64,000 nucleotides of DNA from Candidatus Limosilactobacillus intestinigallinarum (GTDB lineage: Bacteria; Bacillota; Bacilli; Lactobacillales; Lactobacillaceae). Below the pieces are notes generated by a model, which was not told the origin of the DNA, ran no database searches, and was given only the letters and a program-made list of their open reading frames with translations. Location: NCBI GenBank assembly GCA_019117285.1, contig DXAA01000003.1:53243-117242 (forward strand). Direction: 5' to 3'. Below, piece after piece: positions 1-8,800 of this stretch (positions are counted from its first letter, which is position 1; each line of letters opens with the position of its first letter). The position numbers and the translations under genes are program-made.

Positions 1-507
1 CTCAACAATCTGGGCATCGGCTTTGATGCCGCGGTCATCAGCCAGGCCAACGGGCGGCGCAAGCGCCGGCGGCCCCTCTCACGTTTCGGCTACCTCCGTC
101 ACGCCCTCAGTGTCCTCTACGACCTGCAGCCATTCAACCTGATGGTCCAGCGGCAGAGCAGCCGGGAATTCTTCAAGAAGGCCTACATCGTGATCGTGGC
201 CAACCATCCATACATGAGTGGCCACTTGCAGGTCGCCCCGACCGCTAAGCTGACCGAGTCCTCACTGGACCTCGTCGTGGCCGAACGTAAAAACTGGCTG
301 ATCACCTTCTGGCAGGTTTGGCGGTTCATCCACGGCAAGCTGGCTGATTCCCATTTTGCCACCCACTACCATGGGCAGGACTTCCACTGCACGACCACCT
401 CACTGGAATTCGGTCAGGTGGATGGTGAACAGATCGGCAACCAGTTCATGGACCTACTGATCTCTACCGCCAGCTACCCGTTCTATCAACAAGCACTAAA
501 CAATTAA
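1..507 (+). CDS. Diacylglycerol kinase family lipid kinase, C-terminal part (5' truncated by window)
   Basis: The reading frame is open from base 1 and ends at TAA 505-507, giving the last 168 residues of a longer protein. It opens with NNLGIGFDAAV, the conserved Asn/Gly segment of the DagK/YegS fold, and continues with segments typical of the C-terminal beta-sandwich domain (PTAKLTESSLDLVV, then EFGQVDGEQIG, where the family binds phosphate and lipid head group). These enzymes phosphorylate diacylglycerol or related lipids at the cytoplasmic membrane, recycling it for phospholipid and teichoic acid metabolism. The ATP-binding N-terminus with its GGDGT motif lies outside the window. Family assignment is confident; the substrate is inferred. 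Confidence 0.85.
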   Translation, partial: LNNLGIGFDAAVISQANGRRKRRRPLSRFGYLRHALSVLYDLQPFNLMVQRQSSREFFKKAYIVIVANHPYMSGHLQVAPTAKLTESSLDLVVAERKNWLITFWQVWRFIHGKLADSHFATHYHGQDFHCTTTSLEFGQVDGEQIGNQFMDLLISTASYPFYQQALNN

Positions 508-568
508 GAAAATAAGCAAGGAAACGCGTCCTTAAAAGAACGTATTTTCTTGCCTACTTTCAAAAAAA

Positions 569-600
569 GCATTTGGACTTCAAATCCAAATGCTTTTTTA
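569..600. terminator. Intrinsic terminator, probably bidirectional
   Basis: A perfect 9-bp stem GCATTTGGA/TCCAAATGC (569-577 and 585-593) is followed by a T run and preceded by an A run, so it can stop transcription from the lipid kinase on the plus strand and from the small gene converging on the minus strand. A second inverted repeat, AAGAAAATA/TATTTTCTT (506-514 and 543-551), lies just upstream. Confidence 0.8.
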
Positions 601-807
601 TTAATCTTCAGATGCTTCCATTGCCTCGAGGATGATCTGCAGGTTACTGCACTCCTCACGCAATGATTGCATCTCTTCACCGTTGGTTGGTTGGACGGTC
701 ACCGTCTGACCACTGTGGTCATCGACCGTCCCCTCATTCTGGCAGAGGGCGTCAAGCCGTGCCTGAGCCTGGTTCAATTCTTCTTCGATCTCATGTTTAT
801 TACTCAC
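601..807 (-). CDS. Small acidic coiled-coil-like protein, unknown function
   Basis: A 68-residue acidic protein that I do not recognise. The GTG at 807 is chosen over a TTG 15 bases upstream because GGGAG (about 815-819) then lies 8 bases before it. The chain is rich in Glu, Gln and Leu with heptad-like spacing (EIEEELNQAQARLDAL near the N-terminus, LREECSNLQIILEAME near the C-terminus), suggesting two helices joined by a polar Thr/Val/Asp linker. There is no signal peptide or membrane segment. It stands alone between the converging lipid-kinase terminator and the divergent cell-wall hydrolase. Coding status rests on the Shine-Dalgarno and the terminator placement. Confidence 0.55.
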   Translation of the reverse strand: MSNKHEIEEELNQAQARLDALCQNEGTVDDHSGQTVTVQPTNGEEMQSLREECSNLQIILEAMEASED

Positions 808-887
808 TTTAAACACTCCCAATTTTCAGTTAGTAAATATTTAAAGCAATCAACAAATTGCATATAAACAAAATATCACGCTTGATC

Positions 888-925
888 GAAAAAGTTAACC
901 CCTGCGAAGTTACACTTCTGTTACT
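888..925 (-). terminator. Weak candidate terminator of the LysM-NlpC/P60 gene
   Basis: On the minus strand AGTAAC and GTTAACT can pair (one bulge) around an inner GAAGT/ACTTC hairpin, followed by TTTTT. It lies about 25 bases after the stop codon of the hydrolase. The stem is short, so the call is tentative. Confidence 0.35.
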
Positions 926-947
926 TTATGGTGAAAATTTTCTAATG

Positions 948-2555
948 TTATTTAACCGTTCCGGCAAAGCTGGGCTCGAAGTATGGACTGATCGTGTAGG
1001 AAGCCACGTTGGTCCCGGGCTTAGCCGCCGCAACGAACTGGTTGTTACCGGTGTAGATAGCACAGTGGTAGGTTGACCCGTGCTGACCCCAGAAAAGGAT
1101 GTCCCCGGCTTGGGCCTGACTAACGGCATGCTGGTTGACGCAACTCTCCAAAGCCACCGTGTTGTGTGGTAACTGCTTACCCTCGGCATGGGCATAGACG
1201 TAATCAACCAGACCAGAGCAATCCATCCCGTTCAGTGAAGAACCACCCCAAACGTAAGGAACGCTGTTGGAGTTGGCAATCTTAACTGCCAGGCTGACCA
1301 CGGAACCGGAATTGAGGTTCTGACTGCCGTTACTTTGTGGTTGAGCAGAAACGGGGGTTGCGGCCTGACTCGTCTGGGCAGGAGCCTGACTGGCTGACTG
1401 TGGAGTGGCCGACTGGACAGCGCTAACCGGGGCCTGGGAAGTAGCCGACTGGACAGCGCTAACTGGCGCCTGGGAGGCAGCCGGTTGTGGCGTCGCAGAG
1501 GCACTCGTGGCCGTGGTCGTTACCGATGCATTCGTTGATACCGGTGCACTGGAAGCCGTGGCCACGGAGGTTGCCGTTGAAACTGGTGCGGCTGAGACGG
1601 CTCCGGTAGCCACCGCACTAGTCTGGCTGGTAGCAACCGGAGCCGCACTAGCACTACTGTTCGTGGCGGCAGCTAAGGCCATCCGATCAGTGGCACTGGC
1701 GCTAGCAACCGTGGTCGTCGCAGATGACGTGTTGGTAGACGTGGTGCTAGTAACATCGGTCGTACTATCAGCGGTGCTGGTGGCTGCTGTGTTGGTAGCA
1801 GTAGCCACGCTCGCTGGGTCACTGCTTGCTACCGTGGTGGTGTTCGTAGCCGTCTGATCAGCGGTACTGGTTACCGCCGTGCTAGTCGCCGTGGCACTCG
1901 TGGCCGTGCTGGTAGCCTCTGCACTGGTGACGTTGGCCACACTAGCAGTCGCACTGACCACCTGTTGTTGGTCGGCACTCGCCGATTGAACTGGCGTGGA
2001 AGTTGAGGTCTCAACCGGAGCCGCTTCTTGACTGGCTGCCGGGGCCACACTAGCAACCGGGGCCGCACTCGTCACAACCGCTTGGTTAGCAACCGGAGCG
2101 GTCGTGGTCGTCGTGACCGCCTGGCCATTGACAAACAGTTGTTGACCAATGTAGAGCTGGTCACTGGTTAAGCCGTTCCAGGCCATCAGGGTAGCCACGG
2201 AAACGTGGAAGTGTTGGGCAATTTTGCTTAAGGTATCACCAGGCTTGACGGTATAACGCCCGTTCTGGTCCACCTGCATGGTCGTGGTATCCTCACCAGG
2301 CAGGGTCAGCTGTTGGCCCGCATAGATCAGGTCAACACTGTCGCTGACCTTCTTAATGGCGTTGGCGTTAGCATTCTCCAGGGCAGCAACACTGGTTTGG
2401 TGCTGTTGAGCAATGTTCCAAACGGTGTCCCCGGCCTTAACAATAACGTGGTTAGCACTAGCAACCTGGGTGGATACTGCCAATGCCCCTAAGGTTCCGA
2501 TGGTCCCGGCCAGCACGTTGCGGACCGCTGAACGATGGTGTGATCGTTTTACCAT
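948..2555 (-). CDS. Secreted LysM-NlpC/P60 peptidoglycan endopeptidase with Ala/Ser/Thr-rich linker
   Basis: A 535-residue secreted cell-wall hydrolase that should cut stem peptides of peptidoglycan. A Sec signal peptide (residues 1-34, ending VASA) is followed by two LysM domains that bind glycan (about 35-84 and 97-142; VKAGDTVWNIA and VKPGDTLSKIA). A linker of roughly 270 residues made almost only of Ala, Ser, Thr, Val and Gln follows, then an NlpC/P60 domain (about 425-535) with catalytic DCSG Cys near 446 and His near 497 (HCAIYTG). The ATG at 2555 is preferred to one 36 bases upstream because AGGAAGG precedes it and the signal peptide then starts cleanly. The linker resembles the O-glycosylated AST domain of the Lactobacillus plantarum autolysin Acm2; since gtfB ends only about 115 bases upstream, it is a plausible glycosylation substrate (inference). 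Confidence 0.9.
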   Translation of the reverse strand: MVKRSHHRSAVRNVLAGTIGTLGALAVSTQVASANHVIVKAGDTVWNIAQQHQTSVAALENANANAIKKVSDSVDLIYAGQQLTLPGEDTTTMQVDQNGRYTVKPGDTLSKIAQHFHVSVATLMAWNGLTSDQLYIGQQLFVNGQAVTTTTTAPVANQAVVTSAAPVASVAPAASQEAAPVETSTSTPVQSASADQQQVVSATASVANVTSAEATSTATSATATSTAVTSTADQTATNTTTVASSDPASVATATNTAATSTADSTTDVTSTTSTNTSSATTTVASASATDRMALAAATNSSASAAPVATSQTSAVATGAVSAAPVSTATSVATASSAPVSTNASVTTTATSASATPQPAASQAPVSAVQSATSQAPVSAVQSATPQSASQAPAQTSQAATPVSAQPQSNGSQNLNSGSVVSLAVKIANSNSVPYVWGGSSLNGMDCSGLVDYVYAHAEGKQLPHNTVALESCVNQHAVSQAQAGDILFWGQHGSTYHCAIYTGNNQFVAAAKPGTNVASYTISPYFEPSFAGTVK

Positions 2556-2582
2556 AAGCAAAACTTCCTTCCTAAGAATGAT

Positions 2583-2611
2583 TTTATACAAAAATTAATA
2601 TTTTAGTTAAA
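2583..2611 (-). promoter_or_regulatory. Candidate promoter of the LysM-NlpC/P60 gene
   Basis: On the minus strand a TTTAAC -35 box (2606-2611) and a TATAAA -10 box (2583-2588) are separated by exactly 17 bases in an AT-rich gap. A near-palindrome (GTTAAACAT/ATGTTAAC, 2606-2625) overlaps the -35 box and could be an operator. Confidence 0.5.
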
Positions 2612-2669
2612 CATACAATGTTAACTGTACCATTATTTTCCCCATTAGTATAGCGAACACCTGGTTTAT

Positions 2670-3995
2670 TTATGCATCAGCCAGGTGGCTAAACACCCGC
2701 CGATAATCAGCTGCCGTCACCATTCCGGCTGTTGTCCGCTGCTGTCGAACTAGCTTGCGCATGGTCGAACGATCGGCTAAGGCCACTTGCACCCGGTGAA
2801 TCAGCCTCTGATCCTCTTCTTTTGGAAATACATTTTCTGGAGTGACGTATTGGGGTTGGTGAAGGGTTGCCGTAAATCCCATAATCAGCATATTCTGCTC
2901 AAAGGCCTGCCGGACAACCCCGAGAACCTCATCCCCAGCGTTGATATCCAGCAGGATGTCGTCATTTGCCAGGGCGGCTTTAATCTGGGCAGGGCTAGCG
3001 TTGGGCGTGAGGGCCACGTTGGCGAAGCGGCGAACGGCCAACAACTTAGCCGACATGGCCGTCATCGCCATGATGTCAAAGTGCACATCTGGTAAGGCAT
3101 CGAGAATTGACGGCAGTTGTTCAACCTGATCGGAATTCGTTACGATCAACACCCGCGGTCGGCACTGGTTCTCCCGGATGGTCGGGTAGATCAGCCCCAG
3201 GTAGGCAAAGTCAACCTGGTCACTGGTCAGCTGGGGAGAATACTGTTGCCAATCTTGGTAACGCTGGAAAATAATGTGCTTCGTCCGGGTCGGTTTATTC
3301 ATCAAGGCCTGCATATTGGCTGGCAGGCCGCCCGTCAGTGGTTCTTGCCAAAACAGGGTGTCCGCCCCACGATCAGTAAGGCTCATCGATAGTTGGTAGG
3401 GCTCATTCAGGGTGTTATAGAGCACCCGATCAAGTCGATACCGCTGCCTGGCAAGATAGAAATGCCAAAAGTCATTCCGGCAGTTAAAACAGTAGCGTTG
3501 TCCATCGACATCCAAGATCAGGCTGCCAGTAATTAGGTTCTGGAAGGCATATTGGTGGCCAGTGGCGGTGAAGTACTTCTTCAGGACCGGCTGGCCATGG
3601 TCATAGATGGTCTGCGCGCAGCGATAGCCATATTGATTGTAGTGGTCAACCCATTGAAAGCCGCCGGCGGAGTCAAGCCACTGAACCGCCTTGACGAGGC
3701 GCCGGTTGTCGCGGTGAAGGTATTCGATGTTGGCCCGTTTAACACTCTCCTGATAGATCCCAGCAGCGTTCTGATCACCAACAATCCGCCAAAAACGCGG
3801 CACCGGCAGACGGTCAAAATACATTCCCGGACGACCCTGGTCAAAGTGGCCAAAGGTCTGCTGGGGTGAAGCCACTTCCGGCGGCAAGAAGCCGTCATCA
3901 TTCATCACAACGGTGGGCAGTTCAATGCCTGCGGTCTGTTGGGAATGCCAGAGATCCGCCGACCGCTGATCAAATCGTTCAAATAAGTTAATCAT
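2670..3995 (-). CDS. gtfB: Glycosyltransferase-stabilising protein GtfB (adhesin O-glycosylation)
   Basis: About 441 residues, the usual length of GtfB. GtfB is the non-catalytic partner of GtfA: it has a GT-B-like fold without a catalytic EX7E motif, binds the acceptor polypeptide and stabilises the GtfA complex that adds the first sugar to Ser/Thr of serine-rich proteins in the cytoplasm. The chain starts MINLFERFDQRSADL and lacks an EX7E motif, as expected. Two ATGs are adjacent at 3998 and 3995; AGGAGGG is 8 bases from the second, which I choose. Its 5' end overlaps the end of the gtfA reading frame by a few bases, showing translational coupling. The gene is intact, but its partner gtfA is frameshifted. 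Confidence 0.87.
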   Translation of the reverse strand: MINLFERFDQRSADLWHSQQTAGIELPTVVMNDDGFLPPEVASPQQTFGHFDQGRPGMYFDRLPVPRFWRIVGDQNAAGIYQESVKRANIEYLHRDNRRLVKAVQWLDSAGGFQWVDHYNQYGYRCAQTIYDHGQPVLKKYFTATGHQYAFQNLITGSLILDVDGQRYCFNCRNDFWHFYLARQRYRLDRVLYNTLNEPYQLSMSLTDRGADTLFWQEPLTGGLPANMQALMNKPTRTKHIIFQRYQDWQQYSPQLTSDQVDFAYLGLIYPTIRENQCRPRVLIVTNSDQVEQLPSILDALPDVHFDIMAMTAMSAKLLAVRRFANVALTPNASPAQIKAALANDDILLDINAGDEVLGVVRQAFEQNMLIMGFTATLHQPQYVTPENVFPKEEDQRLIHRVQVALADRSTMRKLVRQQRTTAGMVTAADYRRVFSHLADA

Positions 3996-5494
3996 CATCC
4001 AACCCTCCTAAGAATTGCTGCCATTGCCGGGCGACATTTTGGTCCAGATAAGGGGTCGCCAACTGGTAGGAATGCTGCCTAAAAGCCGCTAGTGAGTCCC
4101 GCTGGAAGAGCCGAATAATTCCCTGCGCCAGTTTTTGGACTTTCTCCTGGGCCGACCATGTCGCGGTGTACGGAATCAGATAGCCATTCTGACCATCATC
4201 AACCAGCGTCTGGTTCCCATATGGCACATCGAAGCCCACGACTGGCAGGCCAGAACCGATTGCTTCCAGCAGGCTGAGGCCAAATCCCTCCCCCGTCGAG
4301 GCCGACGCGTAGGCGGCGTACATGGTGTAGACCGTCGTCAAGTCCTGCTGGCCCTTCAAGTGAATATAATCGCTCGCCCCCGCCGCTTCAATCTGACTAG
4401 CGAGCTTGGCTTGCCCAGCTCCCTCACCATAGATATCAAGCGTGAGCCCGTCGCGCTAACACCACCGCCTGGATCAGCCAGTCCAGGTGTTTTTCCGGTG
4501 CCAACCGGGAAGCGGTAATCAGGGAAAACGGGCGCCGGGACCCCCGCGGATGGCGAAGCGTCGCCAGACTCCCTACGGGGATGACCGCTGTCTGGGGCCG
4601 ACAATGGTCAAATTCCAGCTGTTGGGTGACAAATCGTGATCGTTGCTGGTCCGTTGAAAAGAGAAAGCAGTCGATCGCGGCGGAATGATTAAACTGATAG
4701 TCATAGTATTCGTTCCAGAGGATGTTGCCATCATCGGTCGGCACATAGTGGTCGGCATGGATCGGGACCACCAGCTTAGCCGGCCCGTGGTTTTCCAGGA
4801 TCAGCTCACCATTTGCCAGCTGCTGGTCCTCATCCAGGCGATCCATCATGATCACGTCACCCTTTTGAAAACGCAGCCGCCGGAGCATCTCCCGATAGAG
4901 GTCATCCTTAGAGCAAACCACCTGATGGTCACTAAATTCAAAGCTCTCCCGGCCATTATTGAAGTGCTGGGTATAGGCCCGGCTACCGTCCTCATTGTAG
5001 AAGTCACGAGCAACAATGTAGTTCTGGTCTTTTCGGCCGTAATAGTACGTACTAGCGTAGCGGACGTACGAATAGGAATCATCCTGGATTAGCTTTCCTT
5101 GGTGAAAGTACAGCACCCGATCGATGGTCCCCTGCTGGCGGTCTACCACCCGCGCCTCGGCGGTCAGCTGGCCGGCAGTGTACTGGACCCGCTGGCCGTC
5201 ATCCAATACCGTCTTGGTAAAGCCCGGGGCGAGACGACGTTCAAACTGCCCCAGGCGGTAAGTGGTCGGCGCAATTTTGACGTCAGTAAAGAAATTGTAC
5301 AGCCAAATCACCTGGTCATCCGTCAGGCCAAGGTGACTGGTCAGGGTTTCCAAATTATTGGCTAGTAAAATATTGGAAAAGATAAACTTGGCGGGGATCC
5401 CCAACCGTTGCAGAATTTTGGCTCGGTATGCCTGAGCATATTCAATGCCGCTATTCGACCAACCGATCCCTAGGTTGATGTTATAAACTGTCAT
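3988..5494 (-). pseudogene. gtfA: gtfA, Ser/Thr O-glycosyltransferase subunit, disrupted by a frameshift
   Basis: GtfA is a GT4-family enzyme that transfers a sugar (GlcNAc or glucose in known systems) to Ser/Thr residues of serine-rich surface proteins. The first frame (5494 to 4436) starts MTVYNINLGIGWSNSGIEYA, carries the N-terminal region with its inserted beta-meander domain, and stops at TGA soon after QAVVLARRAHA. The second frame resumes at 4440 with LDIYGEG and runs to 3988; it holds EGFGLSLLE, the catalytic EX7E motif. Neither piece is a whole enzyme. The two frames meet around 4438-4455, where the spacing between QAVV and DIYGEG looks short for the family, so a small deletion rather than a one-base slip is likely. 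The start is well supported (GAGGAGG before ATG 5494). A sequencing error cannot be excluded. Confidence 0.85.
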
Positions 5495-5567
5495 TTTATC
5501 CTCCTCACTGTGAATTGCTCGGCGATCAATGACCGAGCTTCTGGAAATGCAAAGTAATATTTAGGAC

Positions 5568-5602
5568 AAAAAGAAAGGCCACCGCCAAAATGACGATGGT
5601 CC
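5568..5602 (-). terminator. Intrinsic terminator between the adhesin gene and gtfA
   Basis: On the minus strand GGACCATCG pairs with CGGTGGCC (8 bp, one bulge, one G-T) and is followed by TTTCTTTTT. It lies between the adhesin stop and gtfA, so much of the long adhesin transcript should end here and gtfA/gtfB would need read-through or their own promoter. A second 6-bp hairpin (GCTCGG/CCGAGC, 5517-5538) lies just before the gtfA Shine-Dalgarno. Confidence 0.65.
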
Positions 5603-5725
5603 TTCCCCCTTGGCGCCAACAAACCTGATTAATATGTTTTCAAAAGGTAATTTTTATCTGAATACACGTAATTTAGGGGGTTACATAATTCAGTATCAGG
5701 ATCTATTTTTGCCAAGTTATTTTAT

Positions 5726-5803
5726 TTATTCATGACGTTTCTTTGCAGCACCGAGCAAACTCAGCGTAGCCAGAGCACTCAGACCACCGAGGGCGACAGC
5801 TTA
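5726..5803 (-). other. Severed cell-wall anchor of the adhesin, downstream of an in-frame TAA
   Basis: In the adhesin frame the codons after LPQTGNDDAA read TAA (5803-5801) and then, still in frame, a hydrophobic segment AVALGGLSALATLSLLGAA followed by KKRHE and a TAA at 5728-5726. That is a complete LPXTG membrane helix and positively charged tail. One base change would restore a standard sortase substrate. Confidence 0.9.
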
Positions 5804-8800
5804 GGCGGCGTCGTCATTACCAGTCTGTGGCAAGGTGCTGTTGCTGCCGGCGGCGTTGGTGGTAGTGCCGTTATTAACGGCCCGGCTACCAGTCGTCACT
5901 ACCTGGCCGCTGTGGCCATTGCCACCGGTGTAGCTAGCAGTTGCCAGTCCACCTGGGGTGCCGGCCGTTTCAGCGCCGTAACCAGTAGTGGTAGGGCCAC
6001 CATTGTTAAGGTCGGCGTTGTTGCCAGTGAAGTCTTGATCGCTATTGGTCATGCCATTATCGCCTCCGTTAGCAATTCCACTATTATCAGTGGAACCACC
6101 GTTACCGTTGCTACCCTTGCTGTTACCGGCGTTGTCGGTGTTCTTCGTGTACGTTACGTAGGTATCAGTTCCAGGGTTGGTTGGAGTTGCCTGGTCGGTC
6201 GTGGCCGTGTAACCAGGAATCGTTGGCAGCTGTGGACTCAGCGCCTTGGTTGGATCGTTTGGATCATTCCGGTAGGTCGGCGTCGTGGCCCCAGTGATTG
6301 GCTTGCCATTGGCATCGACCGGGATTACCCGACCGAGTTTGTGATATTCGACCGTGTTCTCAATGTTTTGTTGAACAGCCGGTTGGCCAGCGATGGTCTT
6401 CTGCGTAGCGTAGTAGCCATCGACAACCGGAACCTTAACGTCCTGGTAACGCTTGATGTCAGGCATCCAGGCGGCGTCAGGATTCAGTACTTGGCCAGTG
6501 ACCTTATCAACCTTTACCGTCCGTGTCCAGTTAGAGGTCTGAACATTATCGTCCGCGATCTTATTACCGTTTGGATCAGTGAAGTGAACCGTAGCGGTGT
6601 AGGACTTGCTGTAGGTGTCCTTAGCTGGCCACTTAGCACCATTTGGATCGGCCGGATTGATCGGTGTCCCAGCCTGGTGCTGGTCGTTTGGCCCGTATTC
6701 CGCGGTCCCGTGCTTAACCGTGATCGTGTAACTATTCTTGTTAGGGTCACTGTTAAAGGTCGTATCGTTTGGAATATTGTTCTTGACGATCACGTAACCC
6801 TGGTCTTCTAGCGTCTTTTCGTCGGTCGTCGGGTCATAACCAAGCTTGGTGCCTGGCTTACCATTAACCGTGACGGTCTTAACTGGTTGGCCACCATTGT
6901 CTTGATCCGTGTAGGTAATGGTGATTGTGGTCTGGCCGTCATTAGGCGTTACCTGACTACCTTGACTCTGTTGTGAGTTGGAACCTTGGCTGCCTTGGCT
7001 TTGTTGCGAGTTCGAACCTTGTAAGCCTTGGCTGGTTTGACTCTGCTGTGAGTTAGAACCCTGACTGCCTTGGCTTTGCTGGGAGTTAGAACCCTGACTG
7101 CCTTGGCTTTGTTGTGAGTTGGAACCCTGACTGCCTTGGCTTTGTTGTGAGTTGGAACCCTGGCTACCTTGGCTTTGCTGTGAACCTTGGCTACCTTGAC
7201 TCTGCTGTGAGTTAGAGCCTTGACTGCCTTGACTTTGTTGCGAGTTGGAACCTTGGCTGCCTTGGCTTTGTTGCGAGTTGGAGCCTTGGGAGCCTTGGCT
7301 TTGCTGGGAGTTAGAACCCTGACTGCCTTGGCTTTGTTGTGAGTTGGAGCCTTGGCTGCCCTGGCTCTGCTGGGAGTTTGAACCTTGACTGCCTTGGCTT
7401 TGTTGTGAGTTTGAACCTTGGGAGCCCTGACTCTGTTGCGAGTTCGATCCTTGGCTGCCCTGACTCTGTTGTGAGTTTGAACCTTGACTGGTTTGACTCT
7501 GCTGTGAGTTCGAGCCTTGGCTGCCCTGACTCTGTTGCGAGTTGGAGCCTTGGCTGCCTTGACTCTGTTGTGAGTTAGAACCCTGGCTGCCTTGACTCTG
7601 CTGTGAGTTTGAACCTTGACTGCTTTGGCTTTGTTGTGAGTTGGAGCCTTGGCTGCCCTGACTCTGCTGGGAGTTAGAACCCTGACTACCTTGACTCTGT
7701 TGTGAGTTAGAACCCTGGCTGCCTTGACTCTGTTGTGAGTTAGAACCCTGACTGCCTTGGCTTTGTTGCGAGTTCGAGCCTTGGCTGCCTTGACTCTGTT
7801 GTGAGTTGGAGCCTTGTGAACCTTGACTCTGTTGTGAGTTGGAGTCTTGTGAACCTTGACTCTGTTGTGAATTGGAGCCTTGGGAGCCTTGGCTTTGTTG
7901 CGAGTTGGAGCCTTGTGAGCCTTGACTTTGTTGCGAGTTGGAACCTTGGCTGCCTTGGCTTTGCTGTGAGTTGGAGCCTTGGGAGCCTTGGCTTTGCTGG
8001 GAGTTAGAACCCTGACTGCCTTGGCTTTGTTGTGAGTTGGAACCTTGGGAGCCCTGACTCTGTTGCGAGTTCGATCCTTGGCTGCCCTGACTCTGTTGTG
8101 AGTTTGAACCTTGACTGGTTTGACTCTGCTGGGAGTTTGAACCTTGGGAGCCTTGGCTCTGCTGGGAGTTAGAACCCTGACTACCTTGGCTCTGTTGTGA
8201 GTTTGAACCTTGGCTGCCCTGACTCTGCTGGGAGTTTGATCCTTGGCTGCTCTGACTCTGTTGTGAATTAGAACCCTGGCTACCTTGTGAACCTTGGCTA
8301 TTGCTCAACAGGATCGTGTAGTTCTGTTGCGTGTAGACATCATGATCGAACATCTGTGGTGCCTTGGTATCGAAGTCATCCGAGATGACCCGGTAACCTT
8401 GGGCTCCTAAGACAACCAGTTCACCCTTGGTACTGTAAGCAATCGGGCTATTGGATTCGCCATAGATTGGACCAGAGGTCGCCAGTTGCTTACCAGTGTT
8501 GGCATCAACATAGGAGATCACGGCAACCTGTTCGTTCGTGTAACGAACATCGGTGTTCTGAATCGGGTCAGTTGGGGTGACGGTCGTGGATTGACCATCG
8601 GCTGGCCGGTATCCAGGAACTGCTGGAATTGCCTCGTTTGGTACCACCTTAGTCGGGTCGGTTGGATCCGTTGGGTACTGTGGTGTGGCGGCACCCTTGA
8701 TTGGGTTACCGTGCTGGTCAACTGGCACAATCTTGCCCGTCGGCTGGTAGACAACCGTGACCACAACGTCCTTGCTGTCGTGGGTCACCGTCTGACCCTT

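Noticed and set aside
4430-4460. Programmed ribosomal frameshift in gtfA
   Set aside because: No slippery heptamer or downstream pseudoknot is evident, and the local spacing suggests lost bases rather than a recoding site.
5726-5803. A separate small gene for the membrane-helix peptide downstream of the adhesin stop
   Set aside because: It has no start codon or ribosome-binding site and is in frame with the adhesin, so it is the severed anchor.
6954-8305. CRISPR-like periodic repeat array
   Set aside because: The 33-bp units are contiguous without unique spacers, keep one reading frame and encode the serine-rich stalk.
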